This document shows positions 16,405 through 21,607 of a stretch of DNA of 21,607 nucleotides, in pieces (the first letter of the stretch is position 1; every line of letters begins with the position of its first letter). The notes beneath the pieces are model-generated. The model did no database searches and was not told the DNA's origin. It saw only the letters and a program-made list of their open reading frames with translations. The DNA is taken from assembly GCA_009782025.1 (NCBI GenBank), contig WQUQ01000231.1, forward strand, positions 1 through 21,607, written 5' to 3'. The position numbers and the translations under genes were made by a program. This stretch comes from Desulfobulbus sp. (GTDB lineage Bacteria > Pseudomonadota > Gammaproteobacteria > Burkholderiales > Rhodocyclaceae).

Positions 16405-16566
16405 AGAGCCTGTTTGCGATCTCGGCGCGAGGTGTGCGGGATGCGGCTTGGGATGGGCTGCAAGGCGCAAGCCGCAGCCAATGGTTGTTCCATTGGCAAG
16501 GGTTGCAACGCAGCAGACCGCCCAAGCCGCGCCCGCACGCCCGTGCAGGGATCGCAAACAGGCTCT
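16405..16566. repeat. 162-bp hairpin-forming palindromic element
   Basis: The outer arms AGAGCCTGTTTGCGATC (16405-16421) and its exact complement (16550-16566) pair over 17 bp. Inner matched blocks are GTGCGGG (16434-16440) with CCCGCAC (16532-16538), and GCGGCTTGGG (16443-16452) with CCCAAGCCGC (16521-16530). The tip is CCAATGG-TTGTT-CCATTGG (16478-16496). The whole element can fold into one long cruciform or RNA hairpin. It codes for nothing recognisable and is shaped like a MITE or REP/BIME-type repeat. Confidence 0.8.
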
Positions 16567-16570
16567 GAGT

Positions 16571-16597
16571 ACCGCCCCGATGCTTTCGGGGTGGTTT
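16571..16597 (+). terminator. Terminator-like hairpin downstream of the binding-protein gene
   Basis: ACCGCCCCGA (16571-16580) pairs with TCGGGGTGGT (16586-16595), ten base pairs with one G-U, around the loop TGCTT. It is followed by only a short T tract (TTTC). It has the form of an intrinsic terminator and could cut most transcripts after the binding-protein gene while letting some continue into the permeases. Confidence 0.5.
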
Positions 16598-16715
16598 CAT
16601 GCCGCGTCATGAACATGATGCGTGACGCTCGGCCTCGCGGCGGGCGGTTGCCTTGATGCTGCCCGGAATTGCCTGGCAAGCGCCAGATCCCTGAAAAAAG
16701 AAAGCGGAAATCCCT

Positions 16716-17789
16716 ATGGATTTATCAATATTCGCCATCCTTGTACAAGATGGCGTGACATCAGGCGCGATTTACGCGCTGCTGGCGCTGGCCTTCGTGC
16801 TGGTATTTTCCGTTACTCGCGTAATTTTTCTCGCGCAGGGCGAATTTGTTGCTTATGGCGCGCTCTCACTGGCCGCCATCCAGAATCATCAAGCGCCGCT
16901 GACCGCCTCGATGCTGGTGGCGCTGGGCGTGCTGACCTTTCTCGTCGAAATGGGCCGCACTCTGTTGCAGCCGGAGCTGCGCCTGCATGCGGGGCGCACC
17001 GGCGCGGTGTATGCCGTCAAATACCTGCTGTTTCCCCTGGCGGTGTTCGCCGCCGCCCGGCTGCTCGCTCCCCTGGATCTGCCCCAGCTCGTGCAAGTGC
17101 CGCTGGCGCTGCTGATCGTCGTGCCGATGGGGCCGATGATCTACCGCCTGGCCTACGAGCCGCTGGTCGAGGCCAGCACGCTGGTGCTGCTGATCGTCTC
17201 GGTCGGCGTGCACTTTACGATGGTCGGCCTCGGGCTGGTCATGTTCGGCCCGGAAGGCTGGGCCACCACGGCGTTTTCCGACGCCCGCCTGGAAGTCCCC
17301 CTGGGCGCTGAACAACTCGTCATTTCCGGGCAAAGCCTGTGGGTCGTCGCCATCGCAGCGCTGCTGATCGCCGCGCTCTATGTCTATTTCACGCATACCT
17401 TGCCGGGCAAGGCCCTGCGCGCCACGGCGGTCAACCGGTTGGGCGCGCAACTGGTGGGCATCGGCGCCACGCTGGCCGGCCGCCTGGCATTCACGCTGGC
17501 GGCGGCGCTGGGCGCGCTTTCCGGCATTCTCGTCGGGCCGATCACCACGCTCAATTACGCCTCGGGCTTTCACATCGGTTTGCGCGGCTTCATCAGCGCC
17601 ATCGTCGGCGGGCTGGCCAGCTTTCCGGTCGCGGCGCTGGGCACCTTGCTGGTTGGCATGCTGGAGTCATTTACCGCCTTCTGGGCCTCGGAATACAAAG
17701 AGGTGCTGGTGTTTACGCTGATTCTCCCCGTGTTGCTGTGGCGCTCGCTGGTTGGCGGCGGGCATGTCGAAGAAGAAGAGGAGGAGTGA
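16716..17789 (+). CDS. livH: ABC transporter permease, LivH family
   Basis: A 357-residue membrane protein of the branched-chain amino acid (HAAT) permease family. The opening segment VQDGVTSGAIYALLALAFVL followed by VIFLAQGEFVAYGA is the LivH signature, and GKALRATAVNRLGAQLVGI matches the cytoplasmic loop that contacts the ATPase. It is longer than common LivH proteins because of an insert around residues 75-125 (two extra hydrophobic stretches). The C-terminus ends in six consecutive Glu; these codons also supply the Shine-Dalgarno for the next gene, which begins 4 nt after the stop. The ribosome site for livH itself is weak. Confidence 0.88.
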   Translation: MDLSIFAILVQDGVTSGAIYALLALAFVLVFSVTRVIFLAQGEFVAYGALSLAAIQNHQAPLTASMLVALGVLTFLVEMGRTLLQPELRLHAGRTGAVYAVKYLLFPLAVFAAARLLAPLDLPQLVQVPLALLIVVPMGPMIYRLAYEPLVEASTLVLLIVSVGVHFTMVGLGLVMFGPEGWATTAFSDARLEVPLGAEQLVISGQSLWVVAIAALLIAALYVYFTHTLPGKALRATAVNRLGAQLVGIGATLAGRLAFTLAAALGALSGILVGPITTLNYASGFHIGLRGFISAIVGGLASFPVAALGTLLVGMLESFTAFWASEYKEVLVFTLILPVLLWRSLVGGGHVEEEEEE

Positions 17790-17793
17790 AGCC

Positions 17794-19656
17794 ATGACCA
17801 CGCGTTACAACCTGCCGCCCCGCTTTCCCAAACCCGCGCCGATCAAGGAACCGGGGCCGCTCCCCAAGCGTTCGCTGCTGTCGCGCGAAAACCTGCTGTT
17901 GTTGCTCTTCATCGTCGCGGTGGCGCTCATGCCGGTGCTGCCGACGCCGGAACTGTGGATCACGCAACTCAACTACATCGGCCTGGCCAGCCTGGTGGCG
18001 CTCGGCCTGGTGCTGCTCACCGGCGTCGGCAACCTGACCTCGTTCGGGCAGGCGGCTTTCGTCGGGCTGGGCGCTTACAGCACCGCTTATCTGAGCACGC
18101 GCTACGGTCTTTCGCCGTGGATCGGCCTCCTGGTCGGCCTGCTCATCACGGCGATCTGCGCCTACCTGATCGGGCTGCTCACCATGCGCATGTCCGGCTT
18201 CTATCTGCCGGTGGCGACGATTGCCTGGGGTTTGTCGCTCTACCACCTGTTTGGCATCCAGGAGTTTCTCGGCAAGAACGATGGCATTGGCGACATTCCC
18301 TCGCTCAATTTCTTCGGCGCCACCCTGAACAGCGGCCGCGAGATTTATTACCTGATCTGGCTGGCGGTGATCCTCGCCATCTTCGCCATCCGCAATCTGC
18401 TCAACTCGCGCCCGGGTCGCGCCATCCGCGCCTTGCGCGGCGGCGGCGTCATGGCCGAGGCGATGGGCGTCAATACCGGCTGGATGAAGGTGGTGATCTT
18501 TGTTTTTGCCGCGATTCTGGCCTCCATCTCCGGCTTTCTCTACGCCCACTTGCAGCACATGGTGAACCCGACGCCCTTCGATCTCACCTACAGCATCAAA
18601 TACCTGTTCATGGCCGTCATCGGCGGCATCGGCCAGGTCTGGGGCGCGGTCATCGGGGCCGGCGTGCTGACGGCGCTCGAAGAAGGCTTGAAGCGCATCC
18701 TGCCCGAACTGCTCGGCTCCCAGGGCAATTACGAGATCATCGTCTTTGGCCTGATGCTGGTGCTGCTGCTCCAGTACGCGCGCTTTGGCATCTGGTCGTT
18801 CATTCGCAAGTGGTTTCCACCGCCGCCGACGGCGCTGGCGCCCGCGCATGCCGACGAGCTGCCCAAACGCGAAAAACCCGCCGCCGGCGAACTGGTGCTC
18901 GACGTGCGCGCCGTGCGCAAGCAATTCGGCGGCCTGGTGGCGGTCAACGACGTCAGCTTTCAGGTCAATGCCGGCGAAATCATCGGCCTGATCGGCCCCA
19001 ACGGCGCCGGCAAGTCGACCACCTTCAATCTCATTACTGGCGTTCTCGATGCCTCGGCCGGTGAAGTGCTCTACCGCGGCGAGCGCATCAGCAACCTGCC
19101 GTCGCGCGCCATCGTCCGGCGCGGTGTCGGCCGCACCTTCCAGCATGTGCAATTGCTCCCGCGCATGACAGTGTTGGAGAACGTGGCGCTTGGCGCGCAC
19201 CTGCGCGGCGATTTCGCGCCGCAAGGCGGCGTGCTGGCGAGCATCCTGCGCCTCAACCGGGCCGAGGAGGAAAAGCTGCTGTTCGAGGCCAGCCAGCAAC
19301 TGGAGCGCGTCGGCCTGGGCGAATACCGGTATCTGGAAGCGGGCAACCTGGCGCTGGGCCAGCAGCGCATCCTCGAAATCGCCCGCGCGCTGTGCTGCGA
19401 CCCGGCCTTGCTGCTGCTCGACGAACCGGCAGCCGGCCTGCGCTATCAGGAAAAACAGGCGCTGGCCGCTCTGCTCAACAAGCTCAAGGGCGAAGGCATG
19501 AGCATCCTGCTGGTCGAGCACGACATGGATTTCGTCATGAACCTGACCGACCGCCTGGTCGTCATGGAATTCGGCACAAAAATCGCCGAAGGCGTACCGC
19601 ATGAGGTGCAGCAGAACCCGGCGGTGCTCGAAGCCTATCTGGGCGGCGTGGAATAA
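17794..19656 (+). CDS. ABC transporter permease-ATPase fusion, LivM-LivG type
   Basis: A 620-residue fusion. Residues about 34-335 are a LivM-type permease ([20 protein letters not shown], then the loop [20 protein letters not shown]). A proline-rich linker (about 341-366) leads to a LivG-type ATPase: Walker [10 protein letters not shown] (401-409), Q-loop Gln450, Walker B LLLLDEP (539-545) and H-loop His576. The ABC signature reads LALGQQ (519-524), away from the usual LSGGQ but in a family where this position varies. The frame is open upstream to a TTG at 17752 inside livH; the ATG at 17794 has GAGGAG before it and is preferred. It pairs with LivH in the membrane and LivF at the second ATPase site. 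Confidence 0.9.
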   Translation: MTTRYNLPPRFPKPAPIKEPGPLPKRSLLSRENLLLLLFIVAVALMPVLPTPELWITQLNYIGLASLVALGLVLLTGVGNLTSFGQAAFVGLGAYSTAYLSTRYGLSPWIGLLVGLLITAICAYLIGLLTMRMSGFYLPVATIAWGLSLYHLFGIQEFLGKNDGIGDIPSLNFFGATLNSGREIYYLIWLAVILAIFAIRNLLNSRPGRAIRALRGGGVMAEAMGVNTGWMKVVIFVFAAILASISGFLYAHLQHMVNPTPFDLTYSIKYLFMAVIGGIGQVWGAVIGAGVLTALEEGLKRILPELLGSQGNYEIIVFGLMLVLLLQYARFGIWSFIRKWFPPPPTALAPAHADELPKREKPAAGELVLDVRAVRKQFGGLVAVNDVSFQVNAGEIIGLIGPNGAGKSTTFNLITGVLDASAGEVLYRGERISNLPSRAIVRRGVGRTFQHVQLLPRMTVLENVALGAHLRGDFAPQGGVLASILRLNRAEEEKLLFEASQQLERVGLGEYRYLEAGNLALGQQRILEIARALCCDPALLLLDEPAAGLRYQEKQALAALLNKLKGEGMSILLVEHDMDFVMNLTDRLVVMEFGTKIAEGVPHEVQQNPAVLEAYLGGVE

Positions 19657-19667
19657 GGAGCAGGCAG

Positions 19668-20468
19668 ATGTCAATCGTCCTCGAAATCAAAGACCTGCAT
19701 GCGCGTTACGGCAAGGTAGAAGCCTTGCACGGGGCCAACCTGAAGGTGGGAAAAGGCCAGATCGTCACCGTCATCGGCCCCAACGGCGCGGGCAAATCAA
19801 CCCTGCTCGCCGCCATCATGGGCGCGCTGCCGATCACTGGCACGGCAACGGGCGTCGTCTCCTATCTTGGCCACAACCTGACCGGGCTGGCGGTGGAAAA
19901 ACGCCAGGTGCGCGGCATGTGCCTGGTGCCGGAAAAGCGCGAGCTATTCACCACCATGAGCGTGCTCGACAACCTCATCCTCGGTGCCTACAGCCGCAAA
20001 CGCGCCGGCGAACGGCACTACCTGGATCAACTGGATACGGTTTACCAGCTCTTTCCACGCCTGAAGGAGCGCAGCGGCCAGGCCGCCGGCACCCTCTCGG
20101 GCGGCGAGCGGCAGATGGTCGCGGTCGGCCGCGCGCTGATGTCCAAGCCCCAGCTCATCATGCTCGACGAGCCGAGTCTGGGGCTGGCGCCGCGCATCAC
20201 CAAGGAGATGTTCCACATCATCAGCGAATTGCGCAAAACCGGCGTCGCCACCCTGCTGATCGAGCAAAACGCCCGCGCCGCGCTACAGATCGCCGACTAC
20301 GCCTATGTGCTGGAAACCGGCAACATCACCCTCGAAGGCCCGGCGGAAAAACTGGCCAATGACCCGAGCGTGATCGAAACCTATCTCGGCCTGAATAAAA
20401 AGCATGACCCGCCCGCCCAGCCATGCCTGAGCGCTGGCGCAACCGACCCGCAAAATCGCCCTGAATAG
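19668..20468 (+). CDS. livF: ABC transporter ATP-binding protein, LivF family
   Basis: Second ATPase of the HAAT transporter, 266 residues. Walker [10 protein letters not shown] (37-45), LVPEKRELFTTMSVLDNL typical of LivF, signature LSGGERQ (143-149), Walker B LIMLDEP (163-169) and the IEQN segment in place of the usual H-loop context, as in other LivF proteins. It should power uptake together with the ATPase domain of the preceding fusion. The C-terminus runs about 30 residues past the usual end (after ETYLGLN) with a polar, proline-containing tail. AAGGAG lies upstream of the ATG, 11 bp after the previous stop. Confidence 0.92.
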   Translation: MSIVLEIKDLHARYGKVEALHGANLKVGKGQIVTVIGPNGAGKSTLLAAIMGALPITGTATGVVSYLGHNLTGLAVEKRQVRGMCLVPEKRELFTTMSVLDNLILGAYSRKRAGERHYLDQLDTVYQLFPRLKERSGQAAGTLSGGERQMVAVGRALMSKPQLIMLDEPSLGLAPRITKEMFHIISELRKTGVATLLIEQNARAALQIADYAYVLETGNITLEGPAEKLANDPSVIETYLGLNKKHDPPAQPCLSAGATDPQNRPE

Positions 20469-20478
20469 GGCAGAACCC

Positions 20479-20504
20479 TGACTGGTCATACGCATGGCCA
20501 GTCA
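20479..20504. other. Hairpin or operator in the livF-porin gap
   Basis: TGACTGGTCAT (20479-20489) and ATGGCCAGTCA (20494-20504) pair over 11 bp with one G-U around ACGC, in the 60-bp gap before the porin. An A-rich run follows, not T, so it is not a plus-strand intrinsic terminator. It could be a leader hairpin that affects porin mRNA stability or a protein-binding palindrome. Confidence 0.45.
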
Positions 20505-20528
20505 AAACAACCACTCAAGGAGATTTCG

Positions 20529-21607
20529 ATGCAAAAGAAAATGATCGCTTTGGCCATTGCCGGCCTGGCTTCCAGCGCTGCCCTGGCGCAAACCCAGGTC
20601 ACCCTTTACGGCGTTGCCGACGCCGGCCAGGCCTGGGTCAAGGGCGAAGGCCGCGGCCCCAACAACGACCAGAAGCGTGTTGGCCGTCTGGACAGCAACA
20701 GCTCCCTGCTTGGTTTCAAGGGAACGGAAGACCTGGGCAATGGCTTGAAAGCCATTTTCCAAATGGAGACGCAACTTGACATCAGCAACGGCAGCGGCTT
20801 TATCGGCGGTCGTGACACCTACGTGGGTCTGGGCGGAAATTTTGGTACGGTCCTCGGCGGCATCCTCACCCACCCGATGCGGCTCATGGGCGCCAAGGTT
20901 GATATTCTGCCGGGCGCGGCCGGTTTCGGCACCACAGCCGCCGTCACCGGCCAGATTTCAGGTCTGGGGGTACACACCGGCGCGGATGACCGCGCCACCA
21001 ACACCCTTGCCTACATCACCCCCATTTTTGGCGGCGGCTTCTCGGCGACCGCGGCCTATATCAATGGCGAATCCCGCGTCGAGGACAATAACGCGCCGAA
21101 GGTCAACGCCAAGGCTTGGCAGATTGCGGGTCAATACGACAACGGCCCGCTTTACGTTGCGCTGGCTTACCACAAAACCACCGACATGCTGAATCAGCAG
21201 CACCCCGCCCTCAATGCCAACTGCGGCTCGGCTTGCAGCGCCATCGGCGCGGGTCTTGATGCCACCGTCTGGCGTGTTGCCGGCATCTACACCGCCCCCT
21301 TCGGCACCCGGTTCTCGGCCCTCTATGACCACACCAAGCTCGATCGGAGCGACGTCAATGAGACGACCCTGAAGCGTTCCGCCTGGTCGCTGGGCGTCGC
21401 CCACACCTTCGGCAACAACACCTTGGGCCTGCAATACGCCCGTTCGGGCGATACCAGTGTTTCCGGCGGCCCCGACTTCAACGACAGCACCCGCATCTGG
21501 ACGCTGGCCTATCAGTACGCGCTCTCCAAGCGCACCATGCTGCAAGCGCGTTACTCCGACCTGAAGAACGACAGGGATGGCAAGAGCAACTTCTACCTGA
21601 ATTCGGT
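20529..21607 (+). CDS. Outer-membrane porin, betaproteobacterial general porin family (3' end beyond window)
   Basis: The frame is open from ATG 20529 to the window end, 359 codons, with no stop, so the C-terminus is missing. A signal peptide (MQKKMIALAIAGLASSAALA) is cut before QTQVTLYGVADAG, the standard first strand of Gram-negative trimeric porins in this class. LLGFKGTEDLGNGLKAIFQM, the GRDTYVGLGG segment and alternating strand patterns such as TLAYQYALSKRTMLQARYSD also fit. It would form a water-filled channel. A Cys pair (NCGSAC, about residues 232-236) may make a disulfide in an exposed loop. AAGGAGA precedes the start. Position behind the transporter suggests, but does not prove, a role in aromatic acid entry. 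Confidence 0.9.
   Translation, partial: MQKKMIALAIAGLASSAALAQTQVTLYGVADAGQAWVKGEGRGPNNDQKRVGRLDSNSSLLGFKGTEDLGNGLKAIFQMETQLDISNGSGFIGGRDTYVGLGGNFGTVLGGILTHPMRLMGAKVDILPGAAGFGTTAAVTGQISGLGVHTGADDRATNTLAYITPIFGGGFSATAAYINGESRVEDNNAPKVNAKAWQIAGQYDNGPLYVALAYHKTTDMLNQQHPALNANCGSACSAIGAGLDATVWRVAGIYTAPFGTRFSALYDHTKLDRSDVNETTLKRSAWSLGVAHTFGNNTLGLQYARSGDTSVSGGPDFNDSTRIWTLAYQYALSKRTMLQARYSDLKNDRDGKSNFYLNS

Larger units (their letters stand above)
16383..16715. other. 333-bp gap with two strong hairpins between binding protein and permease
   Basis: No gene is credible here. From left to right it holds a 162-bp imperfect palindrome (16405-16566), a terminator-like hairpin (16571-16597), a minor inverted repeat GCGTCA...TGACGC (16604-16628), and the permease leader. 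The frames that cross it mostly follow the palindrome and resemble no family I know. No clear promoter for the permease was found. Confidence 0.7.

Noticed and set aside
16402..16656. Cys- and Arg-rich small frame across the palindromic element
   Set aside because: Its sequence is dictated by the inverted repeat and the following hairpin. It has no ribosome site and no family features.
17713..19674. Long minus-strand frame opposite the permease-ATPase fusion
   Set aside because: Plus-strand Walker motifs and membrane segments show the real gene; the antisense frame is a shadow.
20479..20504. Intrinsic terminator between livF and the porin
   Set aside because: The stem is good but is followed by A residues and no T-run on the plus strand, so it was kept only as a hairpin.

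Overview
The window looks like a high-GC betaproteobacterial chromosome, most likely a denitrifying aromatic degrader of the Rhodocyclales (Azoarcus/Aromatoleum/Thauera group). This rests on the radC / coaBC-dut core-gene arrangement, the codon use, and a complete set of genes for anaerobic oxidation of phenylacetate to benzoyl-CoA. The genus assignment is inference.

Layout. Positions 77-2444 are housekeeping: radC on the minus strand, divergent from coaBC-dut. A PaaX-family repressor follows dut directly (2503-3459). A small FlK-like hotdog thioesterase lies on the minus strand (3513-3917). A 574-bp divergent control region (3918-4491) separates it from a long plus-strand run: padB-padC-padD (phenylacetyl-CoA:acceptor oxidoreductase), padE-F-G-H-I (NAD-dependent phenylglyoxylate dehydrogenase) and padJ (phenylacetate-CoA ligase), 4492-15013. 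A second control region (15014-15227) precedes a branched-chain-amino-acid-type (Liv/HAAT) ABC transporter: binding protein, permease, a permease-ATPase fusion and a second ATPase (15228-20468). A general porin, cut by the window end, follows (20529-21607).

How the genes fit together. The porin and ABC transporter probably bring in the aromatic acid. PadJ makes phenylacetyl-CoA. PadBCD oxidises the alpha carbon by four electrons to phenylglyoxylate and passes electrons to the quinone pool through the membrane subunit PadD. PadEFGHI decarboxylates phenylglyoxylate to benzoyl-CoA and makes NADH. Benzoyl-CoA then enters a ring-reduction pathway that is not in this window.

The most interesting signal is regulatory. 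Three AT-rich intergenic sites share the architecture GATAC-N26 to N28-GTATC (third site imperfect). They lie upstream of the thioesterase, of padB and of the transporter, each overlapping a predicted promoter. They are good candidates for operators of the adjacent PaaX-like repressor. A near-perfect FNR-type box, TTGAC-N4-GTCAA, lies where an anaerobic activator would drive the thioesterase gene. A 162-bp hairpin-forming element followed by a terminator-like hairpin separates the binding-protein gene from the permease genes.

No tRNA, rRNA, CRISPR array or insertion sequence was recognised. Positions 1-76 hold nothing I can assign. All functions are read from sequence motifs and gene context; nothing was searched or computed.
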